Shown: positions 1 through 8,403 of the stretch, piece after piece
Numbering within the stretch: the stretch's first letter is position 1
Layout of the letters: the number at the start of each line of letters is the position of its first letter
From: Nocardia otitidiscaviarum NBRC 14405
Lineage (GTDB): Bacteria; Actinomycetota; Actinomycetes; Mycobacteriales; Mycobacteriaceae
Assembly: GCF_000308635.1 (NCBI RefSeq)
Contig: NZ_BAGD01000121.1
Span: 1-32,960, forward strand
Length of the DNA: 32,960 bases
Direction: 5' to 3'
Translations under genes and position numbers: made by a program
The notes under the pieces: model-generated
Told to the model about the DNA's origin: nothing
Databases searched by the model: none
What the model saw: the letters and a program-made list of their open reading frames with translations, nothing else

Positions 1-344
1 AGTGAGGCAACTTTTACAGCTTAGCTCAGCCAGCTCAACGGAACCAAATCCGCTGGTCAGGTCGAACTAGTGTGATCATCAGGCGCTCCTCGTACAACCT
101 CGTTTCCGAGGGGCTTCGCTGAACCTTTCGGCTCGGCGTCTCGGCCCCTGGTCGGTGTCCGTGTCGCTCTGACCTGGAATAAGTTACGTGTCTGCGAATG
201 CAGTGTCAAATCGCCTGGTCAGAGGCCCAATTCTGCGTTCACGCGTTCGCCTTGTTGCATCCTGTCCCGTCGAACCGGTCGAACAAGTCGCGAATTAATG
301 CGACCGGTCGCCTTAATTGCGGCATCCGTCCGACAGCGATCCAC
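1..344. other. Left-edge stretch without a convincing gene
   Basis: No reading frame here has a ribosome-binding site and plausible codon use; the frame that opens at 198 on the plus strand runs antisense through the next gene and is a shadow. The DNA is less GC-rich than the rest of the window. It holds a small hairpin at 98-111 (CCTCG, TTTC, CGAGG), a direct repeat of GTCGAAC at 269-275 and 278-284, and a near-perfect palindrome at 293-318. I see no tRNA, rRNA or insertion-sequence end. Confidence 0.5.
293..318 (-). terminator. Near-perfect 26-bp palindrome, possible terminator of the baeRF gene
   Basis: Twelve of thirteen base pairs match around a centre between 305 and 306: AATTAA and TTAATT outer arms and GCGACC/GGTCGC inner arms, with one mismatch (299/312). 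It lies 27 bp beyond the stop codon of the minus-strand gene ending at 345, so a transcript terminator is the simplest reading. The AU-rich outer arm would place UUAAUU at the end of the hairpin. A protein-binding operator is the alternative, because a true palindrome without a loop is also typical of dimer sites. Confidence 0.4.
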
Positions 345-1544
345 TCAGTAGCGCAGGATCGCCGCGAACTCCGGCGCCTTCTCCCCCACCGGTCCGGTTA
401 TCTCGGTGCCCTCCAGCAATCCCGCCAAGCGCTCCGACTCGACCAGATAGACGCTGCCGTCATCGGTGAGCGTGCGCACCGCGGCGGCCTCCGTCAGATC
501 CGCGTCCGGATGGGCGGGGTCGGACATCATCAGCACCGCGTCGGAGGAGACGTCGTACCACCCCGGCACGGTCGCATCGGCCGCCAGCAGCAGGGTGTCG
601 ACCCGACCGCGATAGGCGCTGCGCACCACATCGCCGATGGCGGTCACCGCCCGCGGACTGCCCTGGCCGATCAGTTCGGCCGCCCGATGCAGCGCCTCGT
701 CCCGGCCGCCCTCGAAGGTGGGTCGGACGACCTCGTACGCCCGCGCGTGCAGGTCGCCGTCGTCCAGGGCTTCCGGATTCGTCTCGACCGTGCCCGCGAT
801 CCGCCCGGACAGCTTCGGGTTCTTGCGGATATGACCCGCCAGCTCGGCATCGCCGATGAGCACCAGCGGCAACCGGTCGTCGGCGATATGTTGCGCGACG
901 GTGGCGGCCACCGCTCCCGCGTACTGCTCGAGCCCCGCTTTGCGCCATTCGGGTGGCGCTTCGCCGTAGACCTGGGTCCGGGCCGCGATCGGTCGGCCGG
1001 TCTGCGGGCGTGACGCCGGGCTGCCCTGGATCGGGCCCTGATAGTCGTTCTTCCCCGCCGTCTCCGCGACATCGGCGGGGAACTCCACATCGTGGTTCTC
1101 GTCCACGGTGTGCCGGGTGGCGTCGAACAGCCGGGCCGTGTGCGCGGTCACGGCCAGGATGTGGAATCCGCCGTCCGCGGCGAACAGCGGTAGCAGCGGT
1201 TTGACCGAGAACTCCGGACCCACATGGGTCCGCGGGTCGAAAGTCAGGGGGACCTTGTACATGCGCAGTCCGTCGGCATCGAGGAACAGCGCCAATCCGT
1301 CACTCTGGTGCTGCCAGAAGTCGTAGTCGTCGCGCAGCTCGGCGGCCGGGCGCAGCAACCCCTCCGCATCCGTCGCGGACATACCGGCGGCGACGAGTTT
1401 CTCCCGCGCCTCGTCGATCAGGTCACGCAGCCGAATCGGGTCCTGCCTGGTCTCGCGGCCGCCCCGATGCGTCGGCAGGTAGATCGAGACGCCACGATCG
1501 GGCGTGGCCTCGATGAGCTGCGACAAATCCGAACGCGTCAACAT
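345..1544 (-). CDS. baeRF-family (bacterial archaeo-eukaryotic release factor-like) protein
   Basis: Predicted soluble protein of 399 aa resembling the baeRF families (probably family 3), bacterial relatives of the eRF1/Pelota release-factor fold thought to act on ribosomes; no enzymatic role is established. The N-terminus MLTRSDLSQLIEA followed by VSIYLPTHRGG, an 'FHILAVTAHTARLF' segment near the middle and the ending AAVRTLTDDGSVYLV...AAILRY fit that family as I remember it. The start at 1544 is chosen because AGAGGGG lies 7-8 nt before the ATG; the frame stays open 42 codons upstream, but those residues are arginine-rich and not family-like. The gene is monocistronic by spacing (210 bp from the next gene). 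Family assignment is by pattern memory, not alignment. Confidence 0.7.
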   Translation of the reverse strand: MLTRSDLSQLIEATPDRGVSIYLPTHRGGRETRQDPIRLRDLIDEAREKLVAAGMSATDAEGLLRPAAELRDDYDFWQHQSDGLALFLDADGLRMYKVPLTFDPRTHVGPEFSVKPLLPLFAADGGFHILAVTAHTARLFDATRHTVDENHDVEFPADVAETAGKNDYQGPIQGSPASRPQTGRPIAARTQVYGEAPPEWRKAGLEQYAGAVAATVAQHIADDRLPLVLIGDAELAGHIRKNPKLSGRIAGTVETNPEALDDGDLHARAYEVVRPTFEGGRDEALHRAAELIGQGSPRAVTAIGDVVRSAYRGRVDTLLLAADATVPGWYDVSSDAVLMMSDPAHPDADLTEAAAVRTLTDDGSVYLVESERLAGLLEGTEITGPVGEKAPEFAAILRY

Positions 1545-1754
1545 CGGCAACCCCTCTGTACGTCGGTGGCGGAAGGAGGTGGCGATGGCATCGCACCACC
1601 TATCCATCGATCTACCCGACCTCGCGATGCGGAAACCGGCGCGTTGCCGGGGCGGGGACGTATCCGGCACGCCGGGTTCCGGTGCGCGGTGCCGGCGTCC
1701 GGCATGACAGCGGCGGTGGCGTCGCCATGGTAGCGGTGTTATCCGGCCACGCGG

Positions 1755-2681
1755 TTATGCGGTGCCGTCCCGGGTGTCGAGCGTGGCCCGCAGCGCTTCC
1801 CCGGTCGGCGTCGGTTCGATGCCGAACTCCTTGGTCGCGGCCGTGGAGTCCAGTACGAAGGGTCGATCGAACTGGTAGCGCAGCTCGCGCACCTCGCGAG
1901 CGTCGGCATTGACGAGACCGGCGGCCCACAGCAGCACCGACGGCATGCGGCGGACACGCGCGGGCGCGGTACCCGCGAGGGACGCGGCCAGCTCGGCGAG
2001 CGCACGCACCGACATCGGTTCCGCCGTGGGCACATGCCAGGCCCGTCCCCAGGCCGATTCGTCATCGGCCACCGCGACGGCCGTGCGGGCCACGTCCTCG
2101 ACGGCCGTCCAGCTGTGCGGGGCGTCCGGGTCGCCGGGGAACAGTGCCGTCCGGCCCGCCACGACGGCGGGCAGGACGGTCTCGGTGAACGTCGACTTCG
2201 CCCCCGCGCCGAGGTAGTCGGAGCCGCGCACCTCGGCGGCGCGGATGCGGCCCGCCCCATGCGCCGCCAGCGCGGCTTCCCACAGTTCGGCCCGCAGCCG
2301 TCCCTTCGCCGAGTTCGGCCGCAGTGGGTGCGATTCGGTGACCGCGCCGTCGAATTCGCCGTAGCCGTACAGGTTTCCGATGGAGACGAGAACCGCGCCG
2401 GAGGATTCCGCGGCCCCGATCGCGGCGTCGTTGAGTGGCGGGAAGCCGGTGGTCCAACGGGCGTACGGAAGTCCGGCACACTGGAAGATCGCGGCCGCTC
2501 CCGCACACTTCTCCGCGAGCGCGGCGGGATCGGTGGCATCGACGCGCATACGGTGGACGCGCGCATGCTCGGGCCCCGCCCCGCCACGGGTCAGCAGGCG
2601 GACGTCGTCACCCCGCTCGGCCAGCAGCAGTGCGGTGGCCGATCCCACGGGTCCGGCTCCGATGACGACGTGCAGGGCCAT
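1755..2681 (-). CDS. NAD(P)-dependent epimerase/dehydratase (extended SDR-like)
   Basis: 308-aa Rossmann-fold protein. It opens with MALHVVIGAGPVGSATALLL, a GxGxxG dinucleotide-binding motif at residues 7-12, followed by an acidic/basic switch (DDVRLLTRGG) and the long C-terminal half typical of atypical/extended SDR epimerases. I do not see a clear YxxxK catalytic pair: the region after 'NLYGYGEFDG' reads RPNSAKGRLRAELW, with a lysine but no tyrosine four residues before it, so it may bind NAD(P) without being a classical epimerase. The start at 2681 is supported by AGGAG 9 nt upstream. The M. tuberculosis groEL2 neighbourhood also has an SDR gene (Rv0439c), but that is a different SDR type, so I do not claim orthology. 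Substrate unknown. Confidence 0.75.
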   Translation of the reverse strand: MALHVVIGAGPVGSATALLLAERGDDVRLLTRGGAGPEHARVHRMRVDATDPAALAEKCAGAAAIFQCAGLPYARWTTGFPPLNDAAIGAAESSGAVLVSIGNLYGYGEFDGAVTESHPLRPNSAKGRLRAELWEAALAAHGAGRIRAAEVRGSDYLGAGAKSTFTETVLPAVVAGRTALFPGDPDAPHSWTAVEDVARTAVAVADDESAWGRAWHVPTAEPMSVRALAELAASLAGTAPARVRRMPSVLLWAAGLVNADAREVRELRYQFDRPFVLDSTAATKEFGIEPTPTGEALRATLDTRDGTA

Positions 2682-2832
2682 GGGTACTCGCTCCTGTTCC
2701 ACTGGCGAAACGCTCACTTCACGACACTAGATCGAGTCGGCGTCCCGCGCACCCTGCACACCGTGTCGGCCACTCTGGCCAGGGTCGTGAATCGTGGGTT
2801 ACGACACCAGCTTTCACGCTGTGGAAGACAGC

Positions 2833-2869
2833 CCGAAGGCCGACCACCCGGTGGGTGATCGGCCTTCGG
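2833..2869 (-). terminator. Strong hairpin terminator downstream of groL
   Basis: CCGAAGGCCGACCACCC (2833-2849) pairs with 2853-2869 across a 3-nt loop. On the minus-strand transcript all 17 positions pair, one as a U-G wobble (2844/2858 on DNA is the only non-complementary pair); on the plus strand that position would be a C-A mismatch, so the hairpin is better matched to groL mRNA. It begins 31 nt past the groL stop. There is no U-tract, as is common in actinobacteria. Confidence 0.8.
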
Positions 2870-2900
2870 TCGTTCGAAACCCGTTGCCGGAAGGCAGGAC

Positions 2901-4526
<1,626 letters not shown>

Positions 4527-4631
4527 TGCGTTGAGATCCTCCAGATCAGGGGATTGACACGATCTGGCCAGGCTCGGTGCCCGCGACGGACGACCAGGGG
4601 ATGTGTGAGTCCCGGCCTCACCGTTCTGACC

Positions 4632-4656
4632 TGGCACTCACAGGTCGCGAGTGCCA
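4632..4656 (-). promoter_or_regulatory. CIRCE operator, gene-proximal (HrcA site)
   Basis: TGGCACTC, 9-nt spacer, GAGTGCCA: an 8-bp perfect inverted repeat with the canonical CIRCE spacing (consensus TTAGCACTC-N9-GAGTGCTAA). It lies 106 bp upstream of the groL ATG and 35 bp (centre to centre) from a second copy. CIRCE is bound by the repressor HrcA; the hrcA gene is not in this window. Confidence 0.93.
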
Positions 4657-4662
4657 AAGCCC

Positions 4663-4691
4663 TTTTTAGCACTCACCGGTGGCGAGTGCAA
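4663..4691 (-). promoter_or_regulatory. Candidate groL promoter embedded in the distal CIRCE
   Basis: On the minus strand TTGCAC (4691-4686) is followed by a 17-nt spacer and TAAAAA (4668-4663). The -35 and -10 would lie in the two arms of the distal CIRCE, so HrcA binding would block RNA polymerase directly. The -10 is a poor match to TAnnnT, so the exact boxes are uncertain; the location is strongly suggested by the operators. Confidence 0.5.
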
Positions 4692-4692
4692 G
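4666..4692 (-). promoter_or_regulatory. CIRCE operator, distal copy
   Basis: TTAGCACTC, 9-nt spacer, GAGTGCAAG: the left arm is a perfect CIRCE half, the right arm diverges in its outer bases. It ends one base before the glyA stop codon (4694), so the groL control region is packed directly against the upstream gene. Tandem CIRCE copies before groEL2 are also known in mycobacteria. Confidence 0.93.
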
Positions 4693-4693
4693 G

Positions 4694-6157
4694 TCAGCCG
4701 AGATCGATGCTCGGGTAGAGCGGGAAGCCCGCGAGCAGGTCCGCGGCGCGCCGCGAGATCTCCTCGGCGACCTTCGGTTCCAGCACGTGCTGCGCCTTGG
4801 ACGGCGCGCCCTTGGCGGTGGTGCCGGGTTCGGCGGCGGTGAGGACCCGGTCGATCAGGGCGGCGATCTCGTCCATCTCGGCCGCGCCCAGGCCGCGGGT
4901 GGTCAGGGCGGGGGTGCCGATGCGGATGCCCGAGGTGTACCAGGCGCCGTTGGGGTCGGACGGGATGGCGTTGCGGTTGGTGACGATGCCCGAATCGAGC
5001 AGGGCGGCCTCGGCCTGACGGCCGGTGAGACCGTAGGAGGAGGCGACGTCGATGAGAGTGAGGTGATTGTCGGTGCCGCCGGTGACCAGGGTCGCGCCGC
5101 GGCGCATGAGCCCCTCGGCCAGCGCGCGGGCGTTGTCGACGATGCGCTGGGCGTAGTCGCGGAACTCGGGGCGACGGGCCTCGGCGAGCGCGACGGCCTT
5201 GGCCGCCATGACGTGCGGCAGCGGACCGCCCAGCACCATCGGGCAGCCGCGGTCGACCTGATCGCGCAGCGAGTCGTCGCACAGCACCATGCCGCCGCGC
5301 GGACCGCGCAGCGACTTGTGGGTGGTAGTCGTGACGATCTGCGCATGCGGCACCGGATCGAAATCTCCGGTCAGCACCTTGCCCGCGACCAGACCGGCGA
5401 AATGCGCCATATCGACCATGAGCGTGGCGTCGACCTCGTCGGCGATCTCGCGCATGACGCGGAAGTTCACCAGCCGCGGATACGCGGAGTAACCCGCCAC
5501 GATGATCAGCGGCCGGAACTCGCGGGCGGTGGCGCGCAACGCCTCGTAGTCGAGCAGGCCGGTGGCCGGATCGGTGCCGTAGGAGCGCTGCTCGAACATC
5601 TTGCCCGAGATGTTCGGGCGGAAACCGTGGGTGAGATGCCCGCCCGCGTCCAGGGACATGCCGAGCATGCGCTGGTTGCCGAAGGCGGCGCGCAGCTCGG
5701 CCCAGTCGGACTCGGACAGGTCGTTGATCTGCCGCACACCCACCCGCTCCAGAGTGGGGGCCTCCACCCGCTGCGCCAGAATCGCCCAGAAGGCGACCAG
5801 ATTGGCGTCGATACCGGAATGCGGCTGCACATAGGCGTGCCGCGCGCCGAAGAGTTCCTTCGCGTGGTCGGCGGCCAGCGACTCGACGGTGTCCACATTG
5901 CGGCAGCCCGCGTAGAAACGGCGGCCGACGGTGCCCTCGGCGTATTTGTCGCTGAACCAGTTACCCATGGCCAGCAGGGTGGCCGGGGAGGCGTAGTTCT
6001 CCGACGCGATGAGCTTGAGCATCTCGCGCTGGTCGTGCAGTTCCTGGCCGATGGCCTCGGCGACGCGCGGCTCGACGGCGCGCACGACATCGAGGGCGGC
6101 GCGGTACGCGGTGGACTCCCGCGACAGGGATTCCGAGGACAGGGGCTGCTGGGTCAT
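4694..6157 (-). CDS. glyA: Serine hydroxymethyltransferase
   Basis: 487-aa PLP enzyme converting serine and tetrahydrofolate to glycine and 5,10-methylene-THF; cytosolic one-carbon metabolism. Visible landmarks: LIASENYAS (residues 49-57), the substrate/PLP stretch VQPHSGIDANL (110-120), VDMAHFAGLVAG (248-259) and the Schiff-base lysine in TTTTHKSLRGPRGG (K281). It is about 60 residues longer than the E. coli type; the extra sequence includes the segment around 125-165 (GVRQINDLSESDWAEL), a form I recall from other actinobacteria. The start at 6157 has GGAGG 5 nt upstream; upstream in-frame codons belong to the riboswitch leader. Regulation: a ZTP riboswitch occupies the leader. The gene ends directly against the groL operators. 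Confidence 0.96.
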   Translation of the reverse strand: MTQQPLSSESLSRESTAYRAALDVVRAVEPRVAEAIGQELHDQREMLKLIASENYASPATLLAMGNWFSDKYAEGTVGRRFYAGCRNVDTVESLAADHAKELFGARHAYVQPHSGIDANLVAFWAILAQRVEAPTLERVGVRQINDLSESDWAELRAAFGNQRMLGMSLDAGGHLTHGFRPNISGKMFEQRSYGTDPATGLLDYEALRATAREFRPLIIVAGYSAYPRLVNFRVMREIADEVDATLMVDMAHFAGLVAGKVLTGDFDPVPHAQIVTTTTHKSLRGPRGGMVLCDDSLRDQVDRGCPMVLGGPLPHVMAAKAVALAEARRPEFRDYAQRIVDNARALAEGLMRRGATLVTGGTDNHLTLIDVASSYGLTGRQAEAALLDSGIVTNRNAIPSDPNGAWYTSGIRIGTPALTTRGLGAAEMDEIAALIDRVLTAAEPGTTAKGAPSKAQHVLEPKVAEEISRRAADLLAGFPLYPSIDLG

Positions 6158-6189
6158 GCGGGCCTCCGGGGGTCGGGTGGGAACGGTCA

Positions 6190-6272
6190 CCGTGGCCCAG
6201 GCGCACGGCACTTCGTTCACAGGCCGCTCCCCGATGGTCGTTCCCATCCCAGCGCGCCAGTCACGGCCCGTC
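6190..6272 (-). ncRNA. ZTP (pfl) riboswitch aptamer in the glyA leader
   Basis: The minus strand carries, in order, the conserved ZTP/ZMP-aptamer blocks: GGGCC-GTGACTGGCG (about 6269-6255), a variable hairpin, GGGGAGCGGCC (6232-6222), a short linker, and CGCCTGGGC (6203-6195). GGGCC can pair with GGCC to form P1, and CTGGCG with CGCC to form the pseudoknot. ZTP riboswitches sense Z nucleotides that accumulate when 10-formyl-THF is short and usually turn on folate one-carbon genes, including glyA; the gene context therefore agrees. Consensus recalled from the pfl family; a covariance search was not run. Confidence 0.9.
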
Positions 6273-6276
6273 GGCA

Positions 6277-6282
6277 AGCCTA
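6277..6282 (-). promoter_or_regulatory. Candidate -10 (TAGGCT) for the riboswitch-glyA transcript
   Basis: TAGGCT on the minus strand fits the actinobacterial TAnnnT -10 rule and lies about 7 nt before the 5' edge of the ZTP aptamer, so transcription would begin at the aptamer. No good -35 is visible. The same hexamer serves as the apparent -10 of two other genes in the window. It also falls inside an inverted repeat (CGTCGGC/GCCGACG) that could be the terminator of the upstream gene. Confidence 0.4.
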
Positions 6283-6311
6283 CCCGGCCCGCCGACGAAC
6301 CTGGTCGGCAC

Positions 6312-7046
6312 CTATTTCTTCTTCGCCGCCATGACCGATTCGAGCAGGGCGGTGACATCCGCTTCGATCGATTCCTTGTCCAGGCCCAGGCCGGACAGCG
6401 GACCCGACCCGTCCTCCAGCTCCAGCATCGCCAACAGGATGTGTTCGGTGCCGATGTAGTTGTGGCCCATGCGCAGCGCCTGCCGGAAGGTGAGCTCGAG
6501 CGACTTCTTGGCCTGCGCGTCGAAGGGCACCAGCGCGGGCATGTCCGCGTCCGACGGCTCCGGCACGGCCCCCTCGGCCACCCGGCGCACGGCGTCCGCC
6601 GAGACGCCCTTGGCGACGATCGCCTGCACCGCGAGCCCGTCCGGTTCGCTGAGCAGACCGAGCAGCAGGTGCGCGGTGGTGATCTCGGCATTGCCGCGGG
6701 TGCGGGCCTCCTCCTGCGCGGCCACCACCACGGCGCGGGCGCGCGGGGTGAACTTGGCGAAACCCGCATTGGGGTCCATGGTCGCGGCGTCGGCCGGGTC
6801 GCCGGGAGCCTTGGGGACGAAGCGTTTCTGCGCGGCCTGCTTGGTGACGCCCATACTGGCGCCGATATCGGTCCAGGACGCGCCGGAGCGGCGCGCCTGA
6901 TCCACGAAATGGCCGATCAGGTGGTCGGCGAGTTCGTCGAGATGCCCGCCGACGACGACCGCGTCGGAGAGCTGTTCCAGCACATTGTCGGGGCGGGCCT
7001 TCTTGATGCCGTCGATCAGGTCGTCGAGGCGGAGCGAGTGCGTCAT
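6312..7046 (-). CDS. clpC2: ClpC2-like protein: HTH segment plus two Clp N-terminal repeats, no ATPase
   Basis: 244-aa protein resembling mycobacterial ClpC2 (Rv2667). Residues 57-76 form a helix-turn-helix (SWTDIGASMGVTKQAAQKRF); residues 99-160 and 174-240 form two Clp N-repeats (FTPRARAVVVAAQEEAR...TTAHLLLGLL and RMGHNYIGTEHILLAMLELEDG). No AAA module follows, so it cannot unfold proteins itself. In mycobacteria ClpC2 has been reported to bind ClpC1-targeting antibiotics such as cyclomarin and act as a decoy. There is no Shine-Dalgarno sequence; a TACCGT box ends 6 nt before the ATG, suggesting a leaderless mRNA. Two identical-arm palindromes cover the promoter, so autorepression through the HTH is likely (inference). 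The gene ends 40 bp before the glyA riboswitch. Confidence 0.88.
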   Translation of the reverse strand: MTHSLRLDDLIDGIKKARPDNVLEQLSDAVVVGGHLDELADHLIGHFVDQARRSGASWTDIGASMGVTKQAAQKRFVPKAPGDPADAATMDPNAGFAKFTPRARAVVVAAQEEARTRGNAEITTAHLLLGLLSEPDGLAVQAIVAKGVSADAVRRVAEGAVPEPSDADMPALVPFDAQAKKSLELTFRQALRMGHNYIGTEHILLAMLELEDGSGPLSGLGLDKESIEADVTALLESVMAAKKK

Positions 7047-7048
7047 GC

Positions 7049-7065
7049 GTCAACGGTAGGTTGAC
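7049..7065 (-). promoter_or_regulatory. Operator 1 at clpC2: GTCAAC-N5-GTTGAC
   Basis: Perfect 6-bp inverted repeat with 5-bp spacer, 3 bp from the ATG and overlapping the predicted -10 (7053-7058). It shares its arms and spacer length with operator 2; centres are 29 bp apart, close to three helical turns. Confidence 0.75.
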
Positions 7066-7082
7066 TCAGTCCGTGAAGTCAA
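7053..7082 (-). promoter_or_regulatory. clpC2 promoter, probably leaderless
   Basis: On the minus strand TTGACT (7082-7077), an 18-nt spacer and TACCGT (7058-7053), then 6 nt to the ATG. Both boxes sit within the operator palindromes. With initiation 6-7 nt after the -10, the mRNA would start at or next to the A of the start codon, which agrees with the lack of a ribosome-binding site. Confidence 0.6.
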
Positions 7083-7094
7083 CCGCTAGTTGAC
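7078..7094 (-). promoter_or_regulatory. Operator 2 at clpC2: GTCAAC-N5-GTTGAC
   Basis: Second copy of the same palindrome, arms identical, spacer CGCTA. It overlaps the predicted -35 (7077-7082). Two sites with the same arms and spacer length on one short promoter point to cooperative binding of a dimeric regulator, most simply the gene's own HTH product. Confidence 0.75.
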
Positions 7095-7220
7095 GATTTC
7101 ATCGCGGGCGAACACACCGGCCGCGACCGCACGAACTGTGCGCCGCCCGGTACGAAGGGTTCGCCGGCCGCCACCGGACGGCTCCCGGTTTCGAATCGAG
7201 CGGGAATGGGGCGCAACCGA

Positions 7221-8306
7221 TTACGGACGTGCGGCGGACGCCGCGAAGCGGACGATGAACTCCTTGACGCGGGCGGCGGGGCGGCCGGTGAGGACGCGGC
7301 GGGTGGGAGTGTCGTCGGATTCGAGGAATTGGATGAGACCGTCGCGGCGGCCGAGGCTCAGGCATTGGAGCTGGTAGCGGAAGGTCAAGGGGACGGGGGT
7401 GTTTCCGGCGATGGTGGCCGCGATCGAGGTGGCGGCGTGTTTGCCGGTGGGGAGGGCGGTGGCGCAGGCCATGCGGAGGTCGCGGTCGGCGGGGCCCGCG
7501 ATGACGGCGGCGTCGCCCGCGGCGTAGACGGCCGGGTGGGAGCGGGAGCGCAGGGTGGCGTCGGTCAGGACGCGGCCGCGGGGGTCGACGGCCAGACCGG
7601 AGGCGGCGGCCAGGTCGGGGACCGCGAAGCCGGTTGTCCACAGCACGGTTTCGGCATCGAGGTGCTCGCCGTCGGCCAATTCCAGGCCGCTGCCGGTGAC
7701 CTCGACGACCTTGACGCCGGAACGGACCCGGACGCCGAGCCGGTTCAGGGACGCCGCCACATGAGACCGGGCGCGGTCGGAGAGCCAGGCGGCGGGCTCC
7801 TCGGCCGACACCAGCGTGAGATCGAGATCCGGATTCGCCTCGGCCAGTTCGGCGGCCACCTCGATACCGGTGGAACCGCCGCCCACCACGGCGACCCGGC
7901 CGGTGAGCGCGGGAATGCGGGCGGTGTCCTCGGGTGTCGCCACGGTGTGGGCGTACTCGGCGACACCGGGCACGGTGCGGGTATCGGCGATGCTGCCGAG
8001 GGCGTAGATCAGGGAGTCGTAGGCGATCTCCGCGCCGGTATCCGTGCGCACCGTCCGAGCCTCGGTGTCGATGGCCGTGGCGCGGGCCCGCAGGAATTCG
8101 ATGCCCTTGCGCTCCAGCCGTTCCCGCAGCTCCCAGCGCGGCACCGCCTGGCCCGCCAGCAGTTGATGCAGGCGAACGCGTTCGACGAATTCGGTGCGGG
8201 GGTCGATCACGGTGATCCGGGCGCCGCGGATTCGTGCCGCCCGCTTCGCCGCTGCCAGGCCCGCGTAACCCGCGCCGAGGATGACGATTCGATGTGCTCC
8301 GGTCAT
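7221..8306 (-). CDS. FAD/NAD(P)-dependent oxidoreductase, ECF41-associated
   Basis: 361-aa pyridine-nucleotide-disulfide-type flavoprotein, NDH-2/FSP1-like. It has an N-terminal FAD-binding GAGYAGL (11-17), a second Rossmann motif GGGSTGIE (142-149) for NAD(P)H, an internal ATG-like 'YALGS' motif and the C-terminal FAD-contacting 'VYAAGDAA'. No redox CxxC is visible and no membrane helix. The start at 8306 has AGGAG 9 nt upstream. It lies 97 bp downstream of, and in line with, an ECF41 sigma gene. ECF41 genes are characteristically linked to a 'COE' partner (carboxymuconolactone decarboxylase, oxidoreductase or epimerase) that is also their target; this gene is the oxidoreductase version. Substrate unknown. 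Confidence 0.85.
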   Translation of the reverse strand: MTGAHRIVILGAGYAGLAAAKRAARIRGARITVIDPRTEFVERVRLHQLLAGQAVPRWELRERLERKGIEFLRARATAIDTEARTVRTDTGAEIAYDSLIYALGSIADTRTVPGVAEYAHTVATPEDTARIPALTGRVAVVGGGSTGIEVAAELAEANPDLDLTLVSAEEPAAWLSDRARSHVAASLNRLGVRVRSGVKVVEVTGSGLELADGEHLDAETVLWTTGFAVPDLAAASGLAVDPRGRVLTDATLRSRSHPAVYAAGDAAVIAGPADRDLRMACATALPTGKHAATSIAATIAGNTPVPLTFRYQLQCLSLGRRDGLIQFLESDDTPTRRVLTGRPAARVKEFIVRFAASAARP

Positions 8307-8323
8307 GAGCGTGACTCCTTTTC

Positions 8324-8351
8324 GACGTGCCGACACCCTCCAGACCGGACA
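8324..8351 (-). promoter_or_regulatory. Candidate ECF41-type promoter of the oxidoreductase gene
   Basis: TGTCCGG (8351-8345), 17-nt spacer, CGTC (8327-8324), then about 17 nt to the start codon with the SD between. The published ECF41 target motif as I recall it is TGTCACA near -35 and CGTC at -10, so the TGTC core, the CGTC and the approximate spacing agree, but three bases of the -35 differ. A further TGTCAGG at 8369-8363 is the alternative -35, with no CGTC at the right distance. Confidence 0.45.
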
Positions 8352-8403
8352 GCGGCGCGATCCCTGACAGATCGCGACTGTGTGCCGCGTCACGGGCAGC
8401 GGA

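Noticed and set aside
6160..6300. Glycine or THF riboswitch for the glyA leader
   Set aside because: The ordered blocks GTGACTGGCG, GGGGAGC and CGCCTGGGC match the ZTP (pfl) aptamer, not glycine or THF classes.
4679..6334. 551-aa plus-strand frame antisense to glyA
   Set aside because: Same artefact; it also crosses the CIRCE-adjacent end of glyA and the riboswitch.
6158..6769. N-terminal extension of glyA across the riboswitch and into clpC2
   Set aside because: The extra 204 codons are shadow sequence; the SHMT N-terminus with SD starts at 6157.
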